Of a stretch of DNA of 64,000 nt, positions 1-7,695 are shown piece by piece. The stretch comes from NVTR01 sp965237505 (GTDB lineage: Bacteria; Pseudomonadota; Alphaproteobacteria; Rhodobacterales; Rhodobacteraceae): assembly GCA_965237505.1 (NCBI GenBank), contig CBDEFR010000009.1:992001-1056000 (forward strand), in the 5' to 3' direction. The first letter of the stretch is position 1. Each line of letters starts with the position of its first letter. The position numbers and the translations under genes were made by a program. A model generated the notes under the pieces. That model was not told where the DNA came from. It searched no databases and was given only the letters and a program-made list of their open reading frames with translations.

Positions 1-65
1 TGATCGGCGGTCTCGGAAAGAAGCGCCTTCAGCGCGGCGGTTTCTGATATCGTCTCCTTGGTCAT
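1..65 (-). CDS. IS256-family transposase, N-terminal fragment (partial)
   Basis: Twenty-one codons of a minus-strand reading frame start at an ATG whose complement is at 63-65 and continue beyond base 1. The peptide begins MTKETISETAALKAL, similar to the start of mutator/IS256-type transposases. A good ribosome binding site (GGAGATCACC) precedes the ATG. Too little is visible to see the DDE catalytic residues; the family call rests on this short start and the terminal-repeat-like sequence near 200-224. Confidence 0.45.
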   Translation of the reverse strand, partial: MTKETISETAALKALLSETAD

Positions 66-224
66 GGGTGATCTCCTCGATCGGTAGGTCAGGTTGCAAC
101 CCAAAACCCTACCGGAGAACGTCCATGGCCGCCCAGCAACCCGCGCGGACTTCACCTGAGCTACGCGCGAGGCTCCACTCAGCCCGCGCTAACGTCGGAA
201 TTACACCACGTCCGGGGGCACTAC
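1..224 (-). mobile_element. 5' end of an IS256-family insertion sequence (runs off the window)
   Basis: The left edge holds the transposase start (1-65), its leader, and an outer end near 200-224, where TTACACCACGTCCGGGGGCA resembles terminal repeats I associate with alphaproteobacterial IS256 elements. The element enters the end of a minus-strand gene whose last codons (VPPDVV) are supplied by the terminal repeat. The far end and the target duplication lie outside the window, so the exact boundary is an estimate. Confidence 0.5.
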
Positions 225-521
225 CGCCTTCACGAACAATTCGAGCGACGTGCACAGAGCTATCAGCCCTGAGTAACGGACTTGTAGCGGCAAACTGACG
301 GCAAAACGATGATTGGCATTTTCTTCAAGATGATTCTGGTCGCCATCTGGCAATTCGCCATTATTTGCCATGCGTCGAATGCGGAACAGTTCTTGTCGGT
401 GTAACCGCTCAATGTTGGTTTCAGAAATATCCAGAAATCCCTCTATGTCGCCAATTAAGTACTGAAAATCCGTTGCGTAGATTGGTTGCTCCAGAATCTT
501 TTCGAGTTCCGCATTATCCAT
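201..521 (-). pseudogene. Truncated hypothetical protein, 3' end cut by the IS256-family element
   Basis: This minus-strand frame of about 100 residues starts at ATG 521-519, overlapping the stop of the upstream methyltransferase fragment. The peptide is soluble, with charged helices (MDNAELEKILEQP...) and a Cys-containing LIALCTSLELF segment near the break. I do not recognise the family. The native sequence appears to end at FVKAVV; the last six residues come from the inserted element's terminal repeat. The overlap with the upstream fragment suggests an original operon, perhaps a restriction-modification or other accessory locus, but that is inference. Confidence 0.45.
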
Positions 522-736
522 CAGGGAGCCAATTCTTGTCTGCTGTGCCAGTGCCAGGTGTCGTCGAATGCCTCGATTTGCGCCGCACTTTCGTTGCCTT
601 TAGGGCCTTTGAACAGCACGTTGTAGCTGGCGTTGGAATTGAACGTCGGGTCGAGGTAGATCAGATCGACGCTTTCAGGGTCGAACTCGCGCAGCACCTG
701 CAGGTTATCGCCATAATAGAGGTGATTGGTCATCAC
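521..736 (-). pseudogene. Site-specific DNA methyltransferase, N-terminal remnant
   Basis: The 71-residue product starts MMTNHLYYGDNLQVLREF and contains DLIYLDPTFNSNASYNVLF. This is the catalytic motif region of N6-adenine/N4-cytosine methyltransferases of the type III-like group, normally DPPFNSNANYNVLF, so the second Pro of motif IV is Thr here. The family pattern holds to AFDDTWHW, then changes to unrelated HSRQELAP and stops. A full enzyme has several hundred residues, so most of the gene, including its target-recognition and C-terminal parts, is gone. Loss of the motif Pro and the truncation make activity very unlikely. The join to the next frame by TGATG looks like a deletion scar. Confidence 0.65.
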
Positions 737-1182
737 TGTCTCGCCCGGTTGTTTGGTGATTTTACACCCGCCAGTGTTGGAAACAGCTTAACGGGCGCGG
801 GTTGAAAGGCCAAGGTGCAACGGGAGGGACGCGCCTGGCCTGAGGGGTGGGCGCATCGCGCCTGCGTCACGCTGATAGCGTGCCTTCGGCACGACGGGGG
901 CAGGTCAGGCGCGGCCCGGGCAAGCCCGGCGGGGCGGTCGTTTACAGTGGGCGTTTCAGGGGCAGCGTTTTCGGGGTGGCGTGGCCAGAGAATTGTGTGT
1001 TTTCAACACTTTGTTAACCGGACCGCGCGCAACCTTGGATTTAGTCACCTTGACATTTCGCACGCTCTGGGCTATACCTCAGGGCAAGCTAGAAGACGTG
1101 GATAAGCGGCCCCGGGGTGTTCCCGGTGGCGGCTTTTTCATTTTCGCTCGTGCGGATCAGCATGAGAGGCGTTGCTATTAAA
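737..1182. other. Intergenic, no gene seen
   Basis: About 445 bases between the methyltransferase remnant and the GTA remnant. It contains GC-rich short inverted segments (for example around 890-940) but no frame with plausible codon use, tRNA or recognisable RNA. The last part (about 1000-1180) is where the promoter of a GTA cluster normally lies; no clear -35/-10 can be assigned. Confidence 0.4.
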
Positions 1183-1524
1183 ATGACAGTGACAAGACCC
1201 GAAGGAGACGACGGGACTGCCGGCAGAATTCTGACGGTGGCCAGGGAGCATTTTTACGAAACCGCAAGGGAAATCGACGTCTATCGCAAGCGGTTAGCGG
1301 CCGGTGACACGGTTCCGGCCAGAGATTTGAGAAAGCTGAAGAGCGACCTGAAATCGGTTGCTCATCTATATTATGCGGAGGCCAGCCGCCTTGAAGCTGA
1401 ATCACGAAATAAAGCCGGCATTGTTCATCAGTACGCGATCGACTTTGACGCCGCCAGACAGGAGATCGGACGCCGAATGGCTTGCCTGCGCGCCGCGCGC
1501 CGTTCAGGAGGGATTTCTGAATGA
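1183..1524 (+). CDS. GTA gp1, small terminase (TerS)-like protein
   Basis: The start at ATG 1183 gives a 113-residue, charged, helical protein (MTVTRPEGDDGTAGRILTV...) with a central region, DLRKLKSDLKSVAHLYYAEA, like gp1 of Rhodobacterales gene transfer agents. gp1 has been described as the GTA small terminase that works with TerL in DNA packaging. Identification rests on the sequence and on its position immediately before a TerL frame, which it overlaps at its 3' end. In-frame ATGs at 1117 and 1162 would lengthen it but lack a good ribosome binding site. With TerL destroyed downstream it can no longer serve packaging, so it is probably a relic. Confidence 0.6.
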   Translation: MTVTRPEGDDGTAGRILTVAREHFYETAREIDVYRKRLAAGDTVPARDLRKLKSDLKSVAHLYYAEASRLEAESRNKAGIVHQYAIDFDAARQEIGRRMACLRAARRSGGISE

Positions 1525-1935
1525 GCTGAGCGAGGGCGCGCTGCTGGCGCTGCCTTATATGTTTGAGTTCTGGGCGCTGGCGCATCAAATGCCGCCGGCC
1601 GGCAACTGGCGCACCTGGGTGATCATGGGCGGGCGCGGGGCGGCAAGACCCGGGCCGGGGCCGAGTGGGTGCGCAGCGAAGTTGAGGGCGCAATGCCGCT
1701 GGATCCGGGGCGCTCAAAGCGGGTCGCGCTGGTCGGCGAAACGGTTGAGCAGGTGCGCGAAGTGATGATTTTTGGCGACAGCGGCATTCTGGCCTGCTCG
1801 CCGCCGGACCGCAGGCCGGAATGGAAGGCTGGCCGCAAGTTGCTGGAGTGGCCGAACGGGGCGAGCGCGCAGGTGTTTTCAGCGCATGAGCCTGAGGGGC
1901 TGCGGGGGCCGCAGTTTGATGCCGCCTGGGTCGAT
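1445..1935 (+). pseudogene. GTA large terminase (TerL, gp2), 5' remnant
   Basis: Reading from about TTG 1445, the frame encodes SDAEWLA..., ALLALPYMFEFWALAHQMPP and WVIMGGRGA, the start of the GTA/phage HK97-type large terminase ATPase. The Walker A motif GGRGAGKTRAGAEW is broken by loss of one base near 1634-1643. The rest (EWVRSEVEGAMPLDPG through SAHEPEGLRGPQFDAAWVDE) continues in the next frame. At about 1935 the terminase sequence stops and gp15 sequence begins, so the Walker B to nuclease portion is absent. Normal TerL is around 400 residues or more; roughly 160 remain. Confidence 0.8.
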
Positions 1936-3895
1936 GAGATCGGCTGCGCGGCGATCGACAAGGGCAGCAATCAGCCAAACAAGTTTCTGGACGCGAAATC
2001 GTCAGAATCGGGCTTGCCGAAATATTCGGACGGGCGCCGGGATGAGCTGATGCAGATGCAATATTTGCGCGCCATGTTCGAGTTCTGGGGGGACGTGGCG
2101 AATAACCCGACGTCCGGTAACTATGGCGCCCCGATGGTGGACATGTCGCGAGCCCATGTCTGGGCCTGGGACGCGCGGCCCTATCCGTTTTTCCCGCTGT
2201 TGTCTGATGTCTGGTCGGATGCCGAGAATTACTATCGCGGGCACTGGATCAACGGACGTTCGAACGCGCGGTCGCTGGATAATGTGGTGGCCGAGATATG
2301 TGCGGCGTCTGGTGTTGGCACTGTGGATGTGAGCGAGCTGTATGGTTATGTGCGCGGCTATACGGTGTCGCAGATTGACGGTGCGCGGGCGGCGTTGCAG
2401 CCGTTGATGCTGGCATATGGGATTGAGGCGATCGAGCGCGAGGGCGCGTTGATTTTCAGGTCGAGGACCGGGCTGGCGGACGCTGAGATTGGTGCGGATC
2501 GGCTGGCGTTGCTGGCAGAGCAGGAAACGGCGGTTGAGAAAGTCCGCGCGCCGGAGGCTGAGATAGCCGGGCGGGTGCGGCTGAACTTTGTCGACGCGGA
2601 TGGCGATTATGAGGTTCGGGCCGAAGAAGCGATATTTCCCGATGAAACATCGGCGGTGATTTCGCAGACCGAACTGGCGCTGTTGCTGACCCGCAGCAAG
2701 GGGGCGTGGTATCGCCGAACGCTGGCTGGCAGAGAGCCGCATTGCGCGTGACAGTGTGCGGTTTTCACTGCCCAAGTCGGATATCGAGTTTGGCGCGGGC
2801 GACGTGGTGTCGCTGAGCGACGGTGACGGACTGGGGAATTACCGATTTGACCGGGTGACACTGGGCGACGGGCAGATGATCGAGGCGGTTCGGGTTGAGC
2901 CCGAGGTAAACCGGTCCAGCGATGCCGCTGAGGCTCCTGGCGATGTGCGGCCGTTTGCAGCCCCCGTGCCGGTTTATCCGGTGTTCATGGACTTGCCTTT
3001 GCTGAGCGGCGACGAGGTCGAGCACGCGCCGCATATCGCGGGGGCTGCCAGCCCCTGGCCGGGGTCGGTGGCGGTCTACAGTTCACCTTCTGACAGTGGC
3101 TATGTGTTGAATAGCCTGGTGTCTTCGGCGTCGGTTGTGGGGATAACCGAGACCACGTTGCTGGTGGCAAGCCCCAGTATATTGGACCGGAGCGGCGCGT
3201 TGCGGGTCAGGTTGACGGCAGGGGTGCTGGCGTCGGCGGCGCTTGACGACGTGTTGAATGGCGCCAATGCGGCGGCTATCGGCGATGGCAGCTCGGCCAA
3301 CTGGGAGGTGTTCCAGTTCACCGATGTGAGCCTGGTCAGCGCCGGTGTTTACGATATCACCGGGCGCATTCGCGGGCAGGCCGGCACTGATGCGCTGGCG
3401 TCGCTGATCTGGCCTGCGGGAAGCGTGTTTGTCTTGCTGAACGGCACGCCCAAGCAGATCAGCCTTGGCGCGTCCGAGCGCGGGCTGGCGCGGCACTACC
3501 GGATTGGGCCTGCGGGTCGGGGGGTTGATGATCCGTCATACACCCATCTGGTCGAGGCCTTTGACGGCATTGGATTGCGGCCCCTGGCGCCGGTTCATCT
3601 GCGAGCAAATGCGGCCATCTCGGGCGATGTGACCGTAACCTGGGTGCGCAGGACACGGATTGACGGCGACAGTTGGCAGTCGGTTGACGTGCCGCTTGGT
3701 GAGGACAGCGAAAGCTATCAGGTTCAGGTGCTGGCGAGTGGCGCGGTGGTGCGCACCGAGACCGCGATCGCCCCGGTCTGGACCTACACGGCCGCTGACC
3801 AGACCGCTGACGGTATTAGCGGCGCCTACAGCATTCAGGTCGCCCAGATTTCCGCCCGCTTCGGGCCCGGATTGTTCAGAAGGATAGATCTATGA
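1936..3895 (+). pseudogene. GTA gp15 (host-specificity/tail fibre-type protein), C-terminal remnant
   Basis: From IGCAAIDKGSNQPNKF onward the product matches the C-terminal half of the large GTA tail protein gp15: the SSESGLPKYSDGRRDE and MVDMSRAHVWAWDARPYPFF segments belong to its TIM-barrel-like region, and later parts form a tail-fibre-type beta region. A single extra G in the G-run at 2700-2704 shifts the frame. Without it the text would read SKGRGIAERWLAESRIARDS and run on into RFSLPKSD of the second frame, which ends at 3895. The N-terminal half of gp15 and all genes g3-g14 are missing. The 3' end overlaps the next gene by ATGA, as in intact clusters. Confidence 0.8.
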
Positions 3896-4599
3896 GTAAT
3901 ACACCGCGTCTTGGCTTGCCGCTGTTGCAGGCCGCGCAGGCCCAGAAACATGTGACCGTCAACGAAGCCCTGGTGCTGTTGGACGGTGTTGGTCAGTTGT
4001 CGTTGCTGTCGGCAGAGACGACTTTGCCGCCGGCTCTGGCCAATGACGGCGATTGTTACGGTGTGCCGGTGGGGGCTGTGAACGATTGGGCCGGCCGGGA
4101 TGGCGAAATTGCCATATATTCCAACGGCGGCTGGGTATTTGTGGTTCCACAGAAGGGCTGGCGCGCGTGGATCGCCGACAAGAACGCGGCTGCGATATTT
4201 GACGGCGCCGTCTGGCTTGCCGGTGCGGTGGCGATGTCTGCGAACAATGCTGCCACGGTGCACGAGGTGCTGGAAATCGATCACACCATTGCGGCGGGTC
4301 CAACTGACACCGTGGTGGCGGCGATTCCGGCGTTTTCGATTGTATTTGGCATCACCGGGCGGGTAACGGGCGCGATCAGCGGCGCGCTGACCAGTTGGCG
4401 GCTGGGAATCGCGACATCGGACAATCGCTATGGCAGCAGCCTGGGCATTGCCCAAGGGTCTTGGGTGCGCGGGCTGACCTCGGCCCCGCAAACCTATTAT
4501 GCGGATACAGATTTGCTGCTGACTGGCGAAGGCGGCGATTTTGCCGACGGCGACATTCGTCTGGCCGTGCACCTGATGAACCTGACGATTCCGTCTTAA
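3892..4599 (+). CDS. DUF2793 domain protein at the end of the GTA cluster
   Basis: A 235-residue protein that starts MSNTPRLGLPLLQAAQAQKH, the hallmark of DUF2793, found in phage-like and GTA-associated surface proteins. The first 110 residues form the DUF2793 domain (INEAL-like VTVNEALVLLDG, the NDWAGRDGEIAIYSNGGW stretch). The C-terminal half is a beta-rich segment (TGRVTGAISGALTSWRLGI) like a receptor-binding fold. It overlaps the gp15 stop by four bases, so it was translationally coupled. The frame is intact although the cluster upstream is collapsed; expression now is doubtful. Confidence 0.75.
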   Translation: MSNTPRLGLPLLQAAQAQKHVTVNEALVLLDGVGQLSLLSAETTLPPALANDGDCYGVPVGAVNDWAGRDGEIAIYSNGGWVFVVPQKGWRAWIADKNAAAIFDGAVWLAGAVAMSANNAATVHEVLEIDHTIAAGPTDTVVAAIPAFSIVFGITGRVTGAISGALTSWRLGIATSDNRYGSSLGIAQGSWVRGLTSAPQTYYADTDLLLTGEGGDFADGDIRLAVHLMNLTIPS

Positions 4600-4934
4600 C
4601 CAGAAGCACATGACAGGCAGGTCGGGACGGTGGGGTCGTTTTCCAAACGTGGCGCGGCAATTTCGTCACCACACTGGATGCAATAACCAAATTCTTGCTC
4701 GACAATGCGTGCCAGGGCAGCGTGTATGCGGGTTTTCAACTGGTCGCGTCGCATTTGCGTGGCTTTGGCCATTTCTTGCTGTTGCAGCGCGTCCATGCGG
4801 CTGAGTCGGCCCACAGATTGCTGATCACGCGTCACGGTGCGCTGACTTTCCTGGCCACGTTTATCCTGACGTTCGATATCGCGCAGCATGTCGTTAAGAC
4901 GGCCGCGGAATTTTTTCAGGTGAAGTGCATTCAT
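4596..4934 (-). CDS. DksA/TraR-type zinc-finger protein
   Basis: With the start at 4934 (MNALHLKKFRGRLNDML) the product has 112 residues: a coiled-coil-like helical hairpin (residues 5-80) and a C-terminal four-cysteine zinc finger, C85-x2-C88 and C106-x2-C109 (FGYCIQCGDEI ... PTCLSCASG). This is the DksA/TraR arrangement; family members bind the RNA polymerase secondary channel and modulate transcription. It is shorter than canonical DksA (about 150 residues), like the many small paralogues. The start is uncertain (ATG 4952 also possible). It converges on the DUF2793 gene with a four-base overlap. Confidence 0.8.
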   Translation of the reverse strand: MNALHLKKFRGRLNDMLRDIERQDKRGQESQRTVTRDQQSVGRLSRMDALQQQEMAKATQMRRDQLKTRIHAALARIVEQEFGYCIQCGDEIAAPRLENDPTVPTCLSCASG

Positions 4935-5018
4935 ATTCAGAATAACCGCCATAAGCCATTGCGTTTTGAGAAAACTGTCTATCTGTAGTAGGATACCAAT
5001 GCCGCAGAGGAAAGTATC

Positions 5019-5834
5019 ATGGTTGAGACCCGCAAGAAAATCGCTGAAATTGACCCGGTTTGGTCGCAAATCCGCCAGGAAGGACTGCAGGCATTGGCCG
5101 ACGAGCCACTGCTGGGCGGCATGATCCACGAGAATGTGCTGCATCACAGCAGTTTGGAATCGGCGTTGGCATTTCGGATGGCACAAAAGCTGGCGTCGGG
5201 CGAGATGTCCGAGCAGTTGTTGCGCGAGGTTGCCGATGAGGCTTACGGTTCAGACCCGAATCTGGGGCAGAGTGCGCGCGCTGACATCGTTGCAGTGTTT
5301 GAGCGCGACCCGGCCTGCCACAGATATATGCAGCCATTGCTGTTCTTTAAGGGCTTTCAAGCCATTCAGGCGTATCGTGTGGGCCATTGGCTATGGGCGG
5401 CGGGGCGAAAGGATCTGGCGTATTTCATTCAGATGCGCGTTTCCGAGCATTTCGGCATCGATATTCACCCGGCTGCGCGGGTTGGCCGGGGCATCATGAT
5501 TGACCACGCGCATTCGATCGTCATCGGCGAAACGGCGGTGGTCGGCGACAATGTTTCTATGCTGCATTCGGTGACACTTGGCGGCACCGGCAAAGAAAAC
5601 GACGATCGCCATCCGAAGATCGGCGATGGGGTTCTGATCGGCGCCGGGGCCAAGGTTCTGGGCAACATCAAGGTTGGAAATTGCAGCCGGATTGCGGCCG
5701 GGTCTGTGGTTTTGCACGAAATTCCGCCCTGCAAAACGGTGGCTGGCGTTCCTGCCAGGATTGTTGGCGAGGCGGGTTGTGATCAGCCGTCGCTGACGAT
5801 GGATCAGATATTGAACGGCATTGTCGAAGAGTAG
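5019..5834 (+). CDS. cysE: Serine O-acetyltransferase
   Basis: The 271-residue protein transfers acetyl from acetyl-CoA to serine, the first step of cysteine synthesis, in the cytoplasm. The N-terminal helical domain (1-140) is followed by left-handed beta-helix hexapeptide repeats (about 145-245) with the conserved IDHA (161-164), GETAVVG (170-176), SVTLGGTGK (184-192) and DRHPKIGDGVLIGAGA (196-211). The C-terminal tail (NGIVEE) lacks the terminal Ile that typically docks into cysteine synthase. Its usual partner gene, cysteine synthase, follows at 5929 but is deleted to a scar. Confidence 0.95.
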   Translation: MVETRKKIAEIDPVWSQIRQEGLQALADEPLLGGMIHENVLHHSSLESALAFRMAQKLASGEMSEQLLREVADEAYGSDPNLGQSARADIVAVFERDPACHRYMQPLLFFKGFQAIQAYRVGHWLWAAGRKDLAYFIQMRVSEHFGIDIHPAARVGRGIMIDHAHSIVIGETAVVGDNVSMLHSVTLGGTGKENDDRHPKIGDGVLIGAGAKVLGNIKVGNCSRIAAGSVVLHEIPPCKTVAGVPARIVGEAGCDQPSLTMDQILNGIVEE

Positions 5835-5928
5835 TTTCCACTGCCGCAATAACTGGCCCCGTATCAGTTTGTTTGTTTTCTGATTGTCCTTCACAGTTGC
5901 GCGGTATGGCGCAAACCGGGAGGGTAAT

Positions 5929-6218
5929 ATGACCAGACAAACGAACGGGTGCGGCAGGCTTTTTGAGGATGTGTTGGACACGATTGGCAACACGCCATGT
6001 AACAAGAGGAGATTTTCACTGGAATATCTAGTGGTGCCACGTTCGGTGTGGCTTTTAAAGTCGCTGAATCGGCACCGGACGGGCCGGTGCTATTGTGTAT
6101 TTTTCCCGACACCGGCGAGGGTTATCATTGGACGCCAATGTTCGACGGCATCGAGGCCGAGATGGACGCGGGCGAAATTACGCCCATTCGCTCGACGCCG
6201 GGCTATCATTTCGGTTAG
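5929..6218 (+). pseudogene. Cysteine synthase, internally deleted remnant
   Basis: The ATG at 5929 has a good Shine-Dalgarno (GGAGGGTAAT). The first 23 residues, MTRQTNGCGRLFEDVLDTIG followed by NTP, are the cysteine synthase start. Directly after NTP the frame changes, and the C-terminal part reads EEIFTGISSGATFGVAFKVA ... VLLCIFPDTGEGYHW ... STPGYHFG, ending at TAG 6216-6218. Roughly 230 central residues are gone, including the PLP-binding lysine. The junction lies about 5998-6010 and also shifts the frame by one. The position beside cysE shows that an intact cysE-cysteine synthase pair once existed; another copy elsewhere probably supplies the function. Confidence 0.8.
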
Positions 6219-6320
6219 GGCTCGTTTGGGGATCTGTAGGCACAACGCAAGGGCAGTGCCCGGTCAAATGGGCCGGGCGATCTTTCATTAAAAGTCGTTG
6301 GATTGTCGAAAATCCAAATA

Positions 6321-6345
6321 CCCGCGCATCCAACGCGGGCTTTTT
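6321..6345 (+). terminator. Rho-independent terminator between the cysteine synthase remnant and pdhC
   Basis: CCCGCG (6321-6326), a seven-base loop, CGCGGG (6334-6339), then C and five T on the plus strand. It would end transcription from cysE and lies just before the convergent pdhC stop. A second hairpin, GCCCGG...CCGGGC, sits about 50 bases upstream. Confidence 0.7.
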
Positions 6346-6351
6346 GCCGCT

Positions 6352-7683
6352 TTAAGCCAGCATGCCCATTGGATTTTCCAGGTTGCCCTTGATGGCCGCC
6401 AAAAACTGGGCACCCAAAACGCCATCGATGACCCGGTGATCGACGGACAGGGTTACGGACATGACCGTTGCCACGGTCAGCTCTCCGTCATCGCCGACCA
6501 CGGGTTTTTTCACGCCAGCCCCTACCGCCAGAATTGAACCCTGGGGCGGGTTGATGACCGCGTCGAAATTGTCAATCCCCATCATTCCCAGGTTCGAGAT
6601 CGCAAAACTGCCGCCCTGATATTCATGCGGGGCCAGCTTGCGGACACGCGCGCGGGCGGCCAAGTCTTTTATTTCTGCCGACAAGGTCGAAATGGTTTTG
6701 AGTTCTGCGTCTTTCAGGACCGGAGTGAACAGACCGCCCTCGACGGCCACGGCAACGGCGACGTCTGAAGGTTTCAGTTGCAGCATCCGATCGCCGGCCC
6801 AAACAGAATTTGCCGCCGGAACCTGCTGCAGTGCCAGGGCGCAGGCCTTGATGATGAAGTCGTTGATCGACAGCTTCACGCCGCGCGCCTCAAGCTGCTT
6901 GTTTAGCGTCGCGCGGAATTTCAGCAGGGCATCAAGCTGGATGTCGCGGCGCAGGTAGAAATGCGGGATGGTTTGTTTGGCCTCACTCAGGCGCGAGGCG
7001 ATGATCTTGCGCATGCCGTCGAGCGGAATTTCCTCGTGTTCGCGGTCGGCGTACATCGCCATGACAGTATCGGCTGAGGGCGTTGGCGGGGCAGCCGCGG
7101 GGGATTTTGCAGCGGCGGGAAGTCCTGGCACACCCGCTTTCGCGGGCGCAGGCTCGGCCGGGACGGCTGTTGTCGCGACCTGTTGGGCGGCGGTAACATC
7201 GGCCTTGACGATCCGTCCGCGTGGACCCGAGCCGATGATCTGACCTAAGTTCAATCCCTTGTCAGCGGCGATGCGGCGGGCAAGGGGAGAGGCGAAAATA
7301 CGCGTTCCGTCAGCGGTTTGGGGGGATGGCGGGGCAGGGGTGGTCCCTGGTTGAGGCCCCGGCTCAGGGGCCGGGGCGGCGACAGTTTTTTCGACAACCG
7401 ATGCGGGCGCAACCGCCGCGCCAATATCATCGACGCTCTCGCCGTCTCCAAGCATGATGACGATCGGTGTGTTGACTTTCACGCTTACCGCGCCCTCGGG
7501 CACCAGGATTTTTCCAACCACGCCCTCATCGACGGCCTCAAATTCCATCGTCGCCTTATCGGTTTCAATCTCGGCGAGCAGATCGCCCGAGGATACCGCG
7601 TCGCCCTCTTTGACCAGCCATTTGGCCAATGTGCCTTCTTCCATTGTGGGTGAGAGGGCGGGCATCAGAATTTCAATGGGCAT
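6352..7683 (-). CDS. pdhC: Pyruvate dehydrogenase E2, dihydrolipoamide acetyltransferase
   Basis: 443 residues. The N-terminal lipoyl domain has the modified lysine K43 in EIETDKATMEFEAVD. A Pro/Ala-rich linker follows (about 85-125), then the peripheral subunit-binding domain (FASPLARRIAADKGLNL, GSGPRGRIVKADV), a second linker, and the catalytic acetyltransferase domain (from about 215) ending with the active-site motif DHRVIDG (D415, H416). It forms the core of the pyruvate dehydrogenase complex that makes acetyl-CoA. It is the last gene of pdhA-pdhB-pdhC, 12 bases after pdhB, all on the minus strand. E3 (lpd) is not in the window. Confidence 0.96.
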   Translation of the reverse strand: MPIEILMPALSPTMEEGTLAKWLVKEGDAVSSGDLLAEIETDKATMEFEAVDEGVVGKILVPEGAVSVKVNTPIVIMLGDGESVDDIGAAVAPASVVEKTVAAPAPEPGPQPGTTPAPPSPQTADGTRIFASPLARRIAADKGLNLGQIIGSGPRGRIVKADVTAAQQVATTAVPAEPAPAKAGVPGLPAAAKSPAAAPPTPSADTVMAMYADREHEEIPLDGMRKIIASRLSEAKQTIPHFYLRRDIQLDALLKFRATLNKQLEARGVKLSINDFIIKACALALQQVPAANSVWAGDRMLQLKPSDVAVAVAVEGGLFTPVLKDAELKTISTLSAEIKDLAARARVRKLAPHEYQGGSFAISNLGMMGIDNFDAVINPPQGSILAVGAGVKKPVVGDDGELTVATVMSVTLSVDHRVIDGVLGAQFLAAIKGNLENPMGMLA

Positions 7684-7695
7684 CGCGTCTCTCCC

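Noticed and set aside
1117..1182. Longer N-terminus for the GTA gp1
   Set aside because: The extension MFPVAAFSFSLVRIS lacks a ribosome binding site and is not like GTA gp1 starts.
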